The notes under the pieces were generated by a model that was given only the letters and a program-made list of their open reading frames with translations, did not search any database and was not told the DNA's origin. Below, one piece after another: positions 13,045 to 25,520 of a stretch of 64,000 bases of DNA (positions are counted from its first letter, which is position 1; the number at the start of each line of letters is the position of its first letter). The position numbers were made by a program, and so were the translations under genes. The stretch comes from Linepithema humile (taxonomy: Eukaryota > Arthropoda > Insecta > Hymenoptera > Formicidae). Location of the stretch: assembly GCF_040581485.1 (NCBI RefSeq), contig NC_090129.1, positions 28,672,764 through 28,736,763 on the forward strand. Direction: 5' to 3'.

Positions 13045-16000
13045 CGAAAAATCTACCGGTGCATTGTGTGGTGGAGACGATTCACAATATCGTGGAAAGT
13101 CATGTGAGCAACAGCCGTGAAAAATGGCGAAGTCCTCAGGTGGAAACGGACTCTTACGTTATCATTCCAGTAGCGATGCCCTTTCAGGTAAGAAAATTAC
13201 TTTCTCTTCGAATAACTACATCTCTATACATTCCCCGAAATTTATCCCAAAAATGCACAGTACAAATGTCCTGTTCTTTCAAGAAATTGAACTTTTACGA
13301 TAAAAGTGACAAATTATTCTTCAAGTAATTTGCGATCCGAGTGCCAACAAAACATCAAAGATTGAAAGTATATAAATAATAATCGCAAACTTTTGGATTA
13401 AATTTTGAAAAAATTGAAACTTTTCCAAAAAACGCGATGCAGACTTTCTTCCTTGAAAAGTTTGGGAAACAAATATTTATCATCGAGTTATTGTAAAGAT
13501 ATAACGTATCGCGTGCAGAAAATATTAAAACTTTTGTCGACAGGATTTGGTGGGCGAAGCTCTCATTCGCCTCGGATACTCCAGCGATCTCATACCGAGC
13601 GCCCGAGGGAGCATCGTTATCCGAAACTGGAAGCCCTTGCCGATGGAAAAGGTCGCTGACGGGCCACTATTAACAGTAGGGGATATCTTGGCTGAACTAA
13701 CATCAGTGGCGACTCTGAAAATTCAGGTGTACAGATCCAGACCGCCGCCTCCCAGTCCGGCTGCTGAAGTTAGAAACAAATTGCTGAGGCTGCTGCTGTT
13801 GCACAGCCACACACTTCTCGTCTCCGCCGGATGTCCCTTGGACGAGGTATGTTTCGAATTTTCGGATTTTGACACACTTCGGCGTCAACATGCATCGATT
13901 CGGAAAAAAAGAACCCTCTCCACGTTGAATTTATGAAATACTTTCTTTTCAATTTTGTAAAAAATGAAAACACGCTAGATACACGCAGAGATATAAATAT
14001 ATATACGTGAGGAAAAAGTATGTATACATAAGATGTGTATAAAAGCGCGTTTATCCGGCGGACGAGGTTAAATAATGGCGTGCCCAGAGAATTTAAGGGC
14101 CGTTCAAGGCGAGATCGGAACGAGGAATATTCGTAGTAAGACAACCGCTTAAAAATGTATAAAATGTAAATCTAGCCAGAGAGTGTTTGTCGTCGGGGCA
14201 CTTAATCTCATTAAGAAGTCCTCCGGCTCTCGGCACCCTTGTGCCTCCCACAAGAACGGCAAGTGGTAATCTTTGGTAGATTCTTGCTCGCGGCTCGCTG
14301 ATCCTCACCTTGAATAAATGCTTTCTTGCTTCCGAGCCACCAGTCGAGAAGTCACCGCATTTCTGATAGCACTCGTTCCCAAATCAAAGCGTTTTCCCGC
14401 GAATAATGAAGGATTTTCTTAATACTCCTTCAAGTTTTCCAGATAATTTTATGTACATTCACGTATTTATTATTCAAATATCACTAATGTTACTAAAACA
14501 TTAATGAAGTCCGCGATATTTTATCACTTTGCCGTTGGCACGTATTATTTCTCTCTCTTAAAAACAGCGATGAGATAAAACTATATCTTCATCGCTTCTC
14601 ATCGCCGTCATTATCTTTGTCACTCAGGAACTTGATAAAAAAAAAAAAAAGCAACAGTTACTATTTAACAAAGAGAGCTTCCATCAACGTCGACATTTCG
14701 TTGACGACTAGACGCAAAGATGATTCGGCAAAAGTTTGTTAACCGCCGTGGTAACCAGCGGCTCTCGCGAATTTTCTGCGACGAAACGGAAGAACGTAAT
14801 CTCGATTATACGAGCTAGCTGCGAAATTTTTTCGCAGTGACTTTTCGAGGGGTTTATCCCGGCTGCGGCGCTCCCGATTCCGTGCCTCGAAGATTGAAAT
14901 AGGTGAGCGATTTTTCGGGCCGCGCAAGCGTGCCCTTCCGACAGCGGAGGATCTCGTAGCGTATGATAGGATTACCCTTTACTCAACGAAATTCGCAGCC
15001 TTCATCAAAAGCCCCCTCGATATCGGCACCGGGGGAGGCAGAGGTGCCCCTGCTACCTCCTCCGGGCCGGCATTATCTAAGTGCACTCTCTTTGAAGATC
15101 CCGCCACCCGCCCAGCCCCGAACTTTAATGCCGCTCACGGTGGTCTATGATTACCAATTTTCCCCGGCAAACGTTTCCTGCTTGAGTTTCGTAGCCCGAC
15201 GGCTAATGGCGAACCGCTGTGATGGCGAACCGACGTCTCTCGCGTAGATTTCGTCTAATCTGACGATGATGCACGAAGACGTACCGCCGAGTGATCTCTC
15301 CCTCCCCCCTTCCGCCCTCGTAACTCGTACGATACTCTTCGGCGAACGCGTCTCTCGAGGATTCTGAACGAATTTGATTTTTATACTTTCGCGCAAAAAT
15401 TCTCCGTCGGTCAGAAACGATTTGCAAAAGTTTTTGTAAAGTAAATAATGAAATAGAGAAAGAGAAATTTGTCAATCTCGAACGTGCAGCATTAAATTAG
15501 TTTTAATAAAGTTTCGTAAACAAACATCTGTTAAAGTGATGTCAGAAATCATAAATGACAAACAAATTTGACTATTTTTCGCGTTTCGCATTTGCTTATC
15601 TTAATGCAACTATCTTCGTCACAAGATTGCAACCAGTTATTTCTGGTATGCGCTATGCAGATAAAGTGCACAATTTGTGACATTCGGGTACATCGGGATA
15701 TATCAAAATTAGAAACTTAAGCATACAAATTTAAGTACACACGATTTTTTGAAAAGTACAGCGCTCGTATTTCTTTCGGAATAATGGAAAGTTTCGGGAT
15801 GGTAATAAATACTTTTCAAGAGGCTCAGGCGTGAAATTCGCATTAATTGGGATTGGCATATATAAATCATCAACGCCGGCACAGTTTCAGACAATAAAAA
15901 CAGCGAAATCTATTTTGGATTCTATTTAACTTGAAATGTAGAATAGTGATGTAACAGACGTCGCCCTCTGATATATCAGGATTAAAATTTAATCTTATTT

Positions 16001-19000
16001 ATAGCAATACAGCGGCATTTGATTTATCTATTATACATTTTTATACAAATTTGCCTGCATATGTCCCCAAATCTGGTTTACGGTTTTACATAAATATGTA
16101 TTGTAAAGAAAGTGAAAAGATTAAATTTATTTTAATAACGATTCATCGTTTGTGGCATTGATGTATTTTACAAATAAAATTGGTATAATAAAGATTAAAA
16201 ATATATTACTATAAATTTTATTCTCAAATTAGCATTTGTGAAATTAAACGCTCAATTCTATTTTATTAAACTTCATAATTCCCATTTTAATGCATTGCGA
16301 CAAAAAAGCAAGCAATGATATCACTGTGCAGAGTGAAATTAAATTAAAATATAAAAGGAATATTAGTTATTCCTAATATAAAATTTTAAGATTTTAACTT
16401 ATGAATATTTAAGAGCGAGATCGTAATAGAAGAAAATTGCAACGCTGCTGACAACGGCGCTCAATACACGCGTTGCTCGTTTCACGAAATATTGCGATCG
16501 TGCGGATTGTTTGATCAGGGTCCCGTGATCGCGATTGATTTACCACTGCTCTATGGATCAGCCGATTGCTCCATGCGCAATCACTCTTGAATAATAAATA
16601 CGTGTAAATCAGGCTCGAATCGCGGCGTAACGTCGTCAGATAAGCCGGCCGTCCCGTTTTCGACGGCATACCACTGTTTGCCGAACGATTTCTGAAATCT
16701 CGAGAGCGCCTGTCAAGACTCGCGCCTCGCCTGACTACCCGGAGTGATTAAGTGCGGTGTTGTAAAACTCGTGGCGGATGAGAATTCGAGGAGGCGTCCC
16801 GCGCGGGAAGACAGCGGCGGTCGGATAATTGTCGTCTCGGTGGTGTCAGACGCTACCAAGGTGCCACGGATACGCGACGGATTACCGCGTTATTAAAGTG
16901 GCGTCGAGTGCCTGATCTCACTTCCAGCCCGGAGATATATTTGTCCGTATAAATCATCGACCAGATAAGGCCCCGCTTCCTGAGGCGCAAAACTTTTCCA
17001 TAATCTTAATGCCGCGACGACGGCGACGAGAACGGCGCTAACGACGACGCCTCGCGAAACGCGTCAACAGAGGAATCGATTGTTGGGAAAATCCAAATTT
17101 TACGCAACGCATCCATTCCGAGACTTTTGCTTTGATTTATAGCCCTCTCGCCTTATCTTGGAGATAATGTAAAAGATAATATGAAGAATCACATTACGCT
17201 TGACTCCGCTTGGCAATCTCTTAATTAGTCCGTAATAAAAAAATAAGGTAATTAATCTAGTAGACATCACCTGGCTTATCTAGCTATTAATCTAACTATT
17301 CTTTATAGGCCAGTAAATTACAGATATTCTCCATTATATAAAAAGGCTTTAAAGCCGTCGTAAACAAAACGAAAACAAAACGAAAGCGTTTTATGACGCA
17401 TCTGGCAATTTTATATCTTTCTTCAGGATGCATTCTTCGTTAATTGGCAGCGAGTCAAATTTTCAGAAACGAGCACGTTACTCTTCTTGCAGATGACCCT
17501 GCTGTCCCTCTGCAGAGGCGGCAACGATCTATCGGAAGAAACAAAGCGGAACTTCGAGACGTGGTTGCAGCAGCAACAAATAGGTCTCGGCATAAACCCG
17601 ATGGCGCCGTCTTCTAATCATCATCACCACACGCAGAGTCCGCAGCCCGACAGCGGCGGCGTGATCGCGCCCGGCGGCGGTCCGATCGGCCCACCGCATC
17701 CGGCGCTGCTCCAGTATTCGCACAAGACCAGGATGAGGACCAGCTTCGATTCGGAGCTCGAGCTGCCGCGTCTGCAGCGCTGGTTCGCCGAGAATCAGCA
17801 TCCGTCGCGCGAACAGATACAGCACTACGTCGCGGAATTGAACTCCCTGGAGTCGCGTCGCGGCAGGAAGCCGCTGGACGCGAACAACGTCGTCTACTGG
17901 TTCAAGAACGCCAGGGCGGCGCAGAAGAGAGCCAGCATGAACGGCTGCAGTCCGCCTGGACTGAGTCCGCGCGGCGCCAGTATCGTCAGCGAGGATTGCA
18001 CGGACGAAGAAGAAGACACCAGGCAGCAAGTACGTGCAGTCGCGGAAATAAAACTTTATTTAAGCTCTAAATATAAGAACATTAAATATTCACTGTCAGA
18101 AACGAGAGAGAAATGGTTTGCCTCAAATCACTTTCGATAAATAATTTATGAGATTATTTTTGGCGAATAACTTGATAAATTATTATTGCCGACAAACGAC
18201 CGTTTAACGACACCTTCAACGAAGAATCAAAGCGGACGATTTTTTGAAATATATGCTGCGTGCGAAAAGTTATTGTAAGATAAAATTCGAGTAAATTCTA
18301 CATCAGCGTAGGATCTCAAAGAGTTGAGATTCTTGATTGTCGATTTTAGTTAACATCAGAGTCACCCTGTCCACCGAGCAGCTCGCCTGTCGGTCCTCTG
18401 TCCTTGACGACTCGGCCCGAGGACCAGCAGCAGCAGCCGCCGGCGTCGACCCCCTCGGTGAAACAGGAGGAGGCGAGAGTGTCTTCCGGTTCCGAAGACG
18501 ACGAGACGCGACACACGGGCCCGATCCCGCCGGGATTCTCCCTGGTGCCCAGTCCGATGTTCGGCCACGGTATAATGTACATGTCGCACTATTTGCCACC
18601 GCGCGGGCCGACCGGCTGTCCCACCAACATGCTGGCCGACGAGCGGAGGAAGAGGAACCGGACGTTCATCGATCCGGTGACGGAAGTGCCGAGACTGGAG
18701 TATTGGTTCAAGCGCAGCACTCATCCGAGTCACGCGGTACGTACAAATCCGCCTGTACTGTTGTTATCGCGCTAATTTGTCTCGCCTTTAACGCGAAATT
18801 TCCGGCAATTAATAGCACACCTCTCGCAGACATGGTTCTTCGCGGTTATAAAACGCTAGATTGTACAAAGACGGATGATTTGATGGAAAAATAATTACTC
18901 AGAAGTGAATTCTACAAATGTTGCGACTTGAAATTCCTTTTTAAATAAAAATGATTCCCTGCCATCGTTTAAATATATCGGCGCGTTGCCGTTCGACTTA

Positions 19001-19232
19001 ATTTTTTCCATTGTGCGAGAAGTTTTCTGAAAGAGATTTTACGATCGGTTCATAGCTGATTCTGTCGTACACGGAAGAGCTGAACAAGATGCCCTATCGC
19101 CAGAAGTTTCCGCGTCTGGAGCCGAAGAACGTGCAATTCTGGTTCAAGAATCGCAGGGCCAAGAACAAGCGGCTGAAGATGGCGCTGTTCGAGGGCGAGA
19201 CGCCGCAGCAGCATCCATATCACGCAGACTAG
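13045..19232 (+). CDS. dve: defective proventriculus homeobox protein, 3' five coding exons (5' partial)
   Basis: Exons read as 13045-13187, 13544-13846, 17493-18029, 18350-18736 and 19056-19232 (stop TAG 19230-19232). The splice sites are GT-AG and the four introns visible here are all phase 0. The first exon starts with the last two bases of a split codon, so more coding sequence lies upstream. Exons 1-2 and the start of exon 3 encode a SATB-type ubiquitin-like (ULD/CMP) domain: LPVHCVVE at its start, LGYSSDLIPSARG in the middle, then VATLKIQVY, CPLDE and FETWLQ. Exon 3 carries homeodomain 1 (17724-17930, helix 3 VVYWFKNARAAQKR). Exons 4-5 carry homeodomain 2 (from about 18644, split by an intron, ending with VQFWFKNRRAKNKR). 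Both homeodomains are about 70 residues, longer than the usual 60, and have Lys at position 50. In Drosophila, Dve is a nuclear transcriptional repressor in midgut, wing and photoreceptors that acts on K50-type sites. That role is known for the family and inferred here. The last residues end shortly after homeodomain 2. Confidence 0.93.
13847..17492 (+). other. large dve intron (3.6 kb)
   Basis: Lies between the exon ending CPLDE and the exon beginning MTLLSLC. It opens with gtatgt and closes with ctcttcttgcag. It is AT-rich around 15500-16400 and mixed elsewhere. I saw no coding exon inside it. Open frames within it are short and unconvincing. Confidence 0.7.
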
Positions 19233-19442
19233 CTAATTTCTTTAAATAATATCGAGAGACAGAGGGCGCAAGGGGACAACGTGCGCGCAGAAATAAAGGA
19301 AAATCGTTAACCGACCTGTTACTCCTTACTATCGTTGAGCTGCGGCTTCAACACTTAATGGCCGCACATTCATTGTAATTACCACGTAACAATTAATATA
19401 ATTATTATGGACTTTCATGAGTGTAAATACGAGATGATGTCG

Positions 19443-19448
19443 AATAAA
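19443..19448 (+). terminator. candidate dve polyadenylation signal
   Basis: AATAAA about 210 bases after the dve stop codon. An earlier AATAAA lies at 19292-19297. Either could serve; no transcript evidence is available. Confidence 0.5.
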
Positions 19449-22141
19449 AAATATACGTCACAAGCATTGAGTATCTCTTTTCCCGGCGCCAACAACTGAT
19501 ATTTAATAGAGATTGAAAAATTTTTTTAATTCCTGCACGCAGCGACTTGTCAGAATTGTCATAAGTTCTCTATCAAATTTGCAAAATAATTTCATTTTAT
19601 CAATCGATTGTTGGAGAAACATCGTACGAGAAATTTATTATTCAAAGAATCGCAAGAAGAGCGAAAGGTAAGAGCTTTTACGAGCGGCGCGATATCGTAT
19701 CCATCCGCGCGTTCGTCTTGTAAGGGGCGAGCACAATAAATCGCCGAATGGTGCCTCGCGAGAGAGTTTCGTAGAGCTCGTAATACACGTACGCCTAAAC
19801 GGACGATGGTGCATACAAGCGCGCACAACGAACGCTGTCTCCAAGTCTAGCAATGCACAAAGCAACCGCCCCGACCGAAATCTCGCAGCTAAGATAAGAC
19901 AGCCGAGCTGTCATCGAGTCAACCCTAACTCAAACGTCACAATAGTCAATGAGTCTTTCTCTGAAAGCGACGCGCCACCTATCTGCGGCACTACTCGAGT
20001 TCGCATCGCTCGCGAGAGTTTCAAAACAGTAAGACTGCGGACGTAACGAGATACAACGAAGATACCTGATAATGAATAAAGCGGAAGCTTACTATTAACA
20101 TGCAATAAAGCGTACCTATCGAATTTCTGTCCCGGAAAAATATTAAATATTTTATTACACATATATTTTTATTGAAAATATCTTCGTCGGATATTATTTT
20201 ACGTCAAAGAAACGCATATCAAATTTTATCGCATCTTTTGAAAAGCGCATTTCAATAAGCGCCGTATAACGTGAGCGTTCTGCTAGTACGCAAAGCAAGG
20301 ACGAATAAGGATCGGATCCTCGCAGCGATACGGATTCCCGAGACGAGCGTCGTGAAATAGAAGAGACTTTCGTGTTTAAGTACGTAGCAATGTGCAAAGA
20401 TGATGCCGTGGGGATATCGCTGTCATCCACGCACACAGGACCCGTTGTCCTGGTGGGCCCCGCTTCGAGGTCGTTCCGGATTTAATGAGGATAGGCGGAT
20501 TTGTCCAATTAAAACGTCTTACAAGGATCCATCCCGGGTCGGCGCTCATTCGCAAAACATCGAATCTAGACTTTGCCGCAGCAGTCTCTTCTTATCCCCG
20601 CGCTATACAGGTACCTGCCTACCGTTATCCCTCTCGTTATCGTTATCGGGCTCCGCCTTTTGAACTGAGCTCTCCGAGAGCAGCGGCGAAACAGACAAGG
20701 ATTTATGGAACTTGTTTCGAGCGCTGATTCCGCGAACGTTGTGCAGATTCTACTGCGTCATCGACCAAAACGCATCTCACAAGGGTGAGTAATTTTATTA
20801 TGTTACATCATTGACAGTCGATTGAAAGAAATAACAAGAACAAATTAGTTACAATGTTGCATTACTTTCTTTTCGAGTATTGCCAAAATGTTTTAACAAG
20901 TTGTGAGAAGCAGTTCAAAGTAGTTTCGATAAAATATCAAAGTTAATTAAATCGCTGTTAATTTATCGCTCGAAAAATTTAAATTTTAAGATATCAAAAA
21001 TTTAGAGAATGTATTCTAACAAATTTCAAATTAACTGTATTTTACATTTGCGATATTTGTGAAATATATTGCTTCCTACAAACGCGTCCTACAAATATTC
21101 TTTGATTATTTCACCGACCATAAAACTTAGTGAAATCAGAGCCGTCGATTAATATATTATCATTATTATTTCTTGGAACTTCATTTCTTCGTACGAAGAG
21201 ATCTTCAATTCGAAGAAACTGAAAAGAGAGCAAGTTGGTCGATCGGATAAGAAAATTGCTGCTGGGCCGAAGAGTGTGAAGAATCAAGAGAGGGAACAGT
21301 GAGATAGCAGCAGAGGGGGATGGAGCAACTTCTTATGAAAATCTAAAAGTCAGCAGCCTGGAGGATCATCCCTCTATCTGATCTTAATTTGTCAGACCGC
21401 GCGCAGACAATTTAGATCACACCATCCGCACTAAATCGTTATGAAAAATAGCCAGTTTGGCTGAGATTGGCTTCCCGCTGTCATCGACACAATAATAAAA
21501 TTTCCGCTATGAAAAAAAAATCTGTCTGTGCAATATCAGCATATTTCAATTTGCAATAAAATCCGTAGCGCAATACAACATAATACAATACATTAAAAAA
21601 ACAAATTTATAACTTCATAATGATTGACATGCGTCATTTCGCACGCAATGCGTATATTTGCCGGAACAATATTATTAATTAATTTAATAATATAATTAAA
21701 ACTCGACTTCGCTGAAATAAATAAATTTATAGAAGGGCTTATCTCGAGCAGCCAAGAATTCTACTGATCATGAAAATATGATGCAGAAGTACGCGCGCTA
21801 ATCGTTACGGTGTAATAAGAGACAGGCGGAAATGAATTAAGCTTGCGAGCCGTGCGATGCCGAGCGAGCTTGGAACAGCCGACAAATTGCGGGAGATCGA
21901 GGAGAATTTAGGATCACCGAACGCGCGCGACGCGACGCAACACGCGCTAGACACTCGGTCCGTGCATTCTCACACGATCATGCACACGAAAAGTATCCGC
22001 GAGACGTGGGTACACGTCGCTCCAAAGGAGCATTGTGTGTGCTTTGGCATTCAGAGAACGTTCTTATCTGCCTATCCGGAGAGCTGTCAGCAAAGTTCCT
22101 GAATAATAACGGAGAGCTTGCGCAAGAGAAAGAGAAAGAGG

Positions 22142-22145
<4 letters not shown>

Positions 22146-22184
<39 letters not shown>
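22146..22184. repeat. (GA)n microsatellite
   Basis: About 39 bases of GA units inside a purine-only stretch that extends with interruptions from about 22125 to 22250. Confidence 0.95.
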
Positions 22185-22187
<3 letters not shown>

Positions 22188-24227
22188 GTTATAGGTAGAA
22201 AGAGGGGAAGTGAGAAAGACAGCGGGAAAGGCAGAGAGAGAGAGAGAGCTGCGCGGTTCTGCTATCAGCCTCAGCTAGGATATGCCTAACTATTCTGTTT
22301 CCATGCGACTGCCGGACGTTTCGCCGGCAGATAATGTTGGCCAGGATGGTTAGATTGTTGGATGCGATTGATAAGAACCGAAAATGCTCTCCGCCGCTGA
22401 ATTGGATTGTAACAAATGTGCGTGGCGAGCTAGAGCATAAGAGAGAACGTCGCGCCCATTAATTATTCATTTCGTAGCCGCGGGCGCAGGCGGCATTTCG
22501 AAACGTAACTTTTCCTACGAAAACTAAAACACACACGTCACGAATGCGAATGGGACGATATTTATTTCTTACGCAGCTTTCGACTGTACGTAATCTAAAT
22601 CGCGAACATGTCGTGATTAAATGTGGACACGTCGAGCGATTAATAACGCTCGAATAACGATTTGTGACATTTTTGAGATACTCGAAAATTCATAAATATA
22701 TAACGCCGGTCTTGCAAATAATATCGATATCTGTCCGATATTACGAGATCAACGAATGTATGATCATTAATATAGGATGAAGAACGGAAAGGACTTCCTT
22801 TTAAGGATAAGAAACAACGGTAAAATAGTTAGTAGGGATCCGAAGAACGGTTTGGATGAAGTCACGAGATAGGCGGAGGGGTTTGAGAATTCGAGAGCTC
22901 GCAAATTAGCCGCAGGATTGGCCTCATAATCCTTGAGGGATGCTACGGTTGGCGACGCGGCTTCCATCTTCTTGTCCTGCTCTTATTTCTCCCCCCTCCC
23001 TCACCCCTCCCATCTCACTGCCTCTCTCTCTCTTTTTCTTCGCGAGGGCGGCTGATGAGGTCGTATAAACGAACTTCAGTTTCCCCTCATCTTATTCTTT
23101 AATCCCTCCCCCACTCACGCGGCTGTACTAAAAATTACGAGTGGCGAAGAAAAGGACGAGCGAACCAAAGGCCAACGATTGAAAGTAATGAGCCGTAGAG
23201 GGAAAATCACCCCGAGATAGGCCGTATTCTCTCCGCTGCAAGTAATCCGATGAGTCGCAAATAATTAATCCTGTTAATTTATCGGCGCCAATCCCGATGA
23301 TGCGACGATGCGTGTGGAGAAAGAATAATATCGAAACTCGAAGCGTTCCCTTTTGCTCTGTGAGAAATAAAGCGCCTCGTGGCATAAATATATATGTAAT
23401 ATCCGGACGAGGTTGATTGCACATTAATCGCGTAATAAAGTTATTCAAAACATTACGTCAACATACTATTATTTGAAATAAATTGCAATCTGTATAAAAT
23501 AGTAAATTTTTCATTCCGGAAATGTTTCAATTTTTCTACCTCAGAAAAATAAAAAAAAAATATGTCTCTTGAAAAGTATCGACAAAAAATTTAAACTTTG
23601 TGAACTACTTCGTGATGAAGTTTAATTAGAACGAGAAGATTCGTATAAGAGAATTCCGTGTATCTGGAAAAAAAATCTGGAAAAAAATTGCACGACAACG
23701 ATAGAATCCTTGACAAAAGCTCGTGTATCTCGCCAGAAATCGTGGTTATGATACACCGCGATTTCGCACGGACTCAGCGACGACGTCTTAATTGATCTAC
23801 AGCCGAACGTTACACGATTGGACGCAGGAATTAAGCCCCGGAGAGTGGACGCTTAGTCGGTCATTGGCCAAGATCTATCGCGGGAGTAAAGCCCGAGGAG
23901 AGGAGATCATACCACTTAGCCCGCTCGGCGCAAGAGCTCCTTTCGCGACCGTAAATAAAAGAAATCCTTGTAATGGCCTTCGGGCGAAGATCCTCCTACG
24001 AGCCGCCCCCTCCACCCCTCTCCCCCCCTCCCCCTCCCGAGCGATCCTCACCCCCGGGTTATTAAGCCCGGGGTGGTACAACCGCCCCGGGCGTATCAGA
24101 AGCTCCGTAGGCCCGAACGGTCGGTCCGGCCGGCAGCCGCAGTTAATTCCTTAACCCTTATAGACTTGGAGAAAATTTAGGGACCCCCTTTGGAGCGGTG
24201 TGGAAACCGGAGGCGGGGATGCGCGGC

Positions 24228-24249
24228 TATATATATATATATATATATA
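24228..24249. repeat. (AT)n microsatellite
   Basis: About eleven AT units inside an otherwise GC-rich island. Confidence 0.95.
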
Positions 24250-24488
24250 CATATAAACCGGCACGGCGCGGGGGAGAGAGTGGGTCTTGGAGAGGAACAG
24301 GGAAGGGGGAGGGGGGTGAGCGCTCGGGGTAGTCTTGGAGAGAAACGGTGAGCCGAACCAGGAATACCAGGTGCTCCTGGGATCTTGGCGGCATCTTACG
24401 CCCGGACGATACATAATTTATGTCGCGCTCCGGTGGGCTTAAGACAGCATTAAGATCGACCGAGCACCAACATCTCCGCCACATCCGT

Positions 24489-24525
24489 CCCCCCCCCCCC
24501 CCGGACCAACCACCCCCCCCCCCCC
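24489..24525. repeat. paired poly-C tracts
   Basis: Fourteen C at 24489-24502 and thirteen C at 24513-24525, separated by ten mixed bases. The minus strand is therefore G-rich and could form a G-quadruplex. Such homopolymers are also prone to length error in sequencing. Confidence 0.85.
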
Positions 24526-25456
24526 GACCCTCGCGCGGGATCTACCGGTGCCCTGCATCCGCATGACCGTTATTTGCACGTGGTAAGAAAGCGCTTACGC
24601 GGAGGCCCCGGCGATTAGCTCGTTTCACAGGCGGATAGATCGCCGGATGGGTTGGGGCTGCTCGTGAGCGTGAGCGCGTTGTATAGGATGCGAAGGGTTG
24701 CGCGATGGGATATCGCGCCGACCGCTGCGCAAACCTGTCTGAAGAAAGATTGAGAAATTCGGGGATGCAGTGTGCGGCGGCAAAAAAGGTCCCCTCTGCG
24801 ACTCTTCGTGCGCTTGTCGCCGCGTTATAATTTCGCAGCATTTAAAGGCCTCGTTAGGATTTGTGCGCTGCGAGTGAAACGAGCGAATTCCGAGACGAAC
24901 TTTTGAAAGTTGGAGAAAGGCAGCGCGAAAAGTCGTATATTTTCGCGAAAAAATTCGCTGGAGGAAGTTTAAGTCGAATCTTCACCGGATCGTCCGATCC
25001 AAAATGTTCGACGGAACTTCGAGCGAGAACGCGCCTGCGTTCGGTGCGGATCGCGAAACGCCGGGGATCAATATTGTGCGTATCGTACGAGGACTCTCGA
25101 TAAATTCGGGGACACTGATTAGTTCTTCTTTTACGGAGGATCAGGCGGAATGCCATGTGGCTTAAGTTCTGTTCTCGAAGGAGATCAGGACATTCGACGG
25201 AGGGGCTGTTGATACGATACCGATGGCTTTTAGCCTTTTCATGGTTGGCCAAACAGAATCCTACGTACTAGTAGGCCCGCGCGCGAGTCGCTTTTGATCC
25301 GGCGCTCGCATCCTCCGCGTCTGAAGCTAACCGTGGAAGGATCAGGATATTGCGCACATATTTCCTCGCCGGCTGACTCGAGGCGATCTTTCTTACCCCC
25401 GTGTTTATTTATTGCCGGGTTTAACGTTACACGTGTAATATCTGACTATATTTTCA

Positions 25457-25488
25457 TGAAAGAGAGAGAGAGAGGGGGAGGGGAGAGA

Positions 25489-25519
<31 letters not shown>

Positions 25520-25520
25520 C
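25457..25520. repeat. imperfect (GA)n microsatellite
   Basis: A purine-only run of GA units with short GGG interruptions, about 64 bases. Confidence 0.9.
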
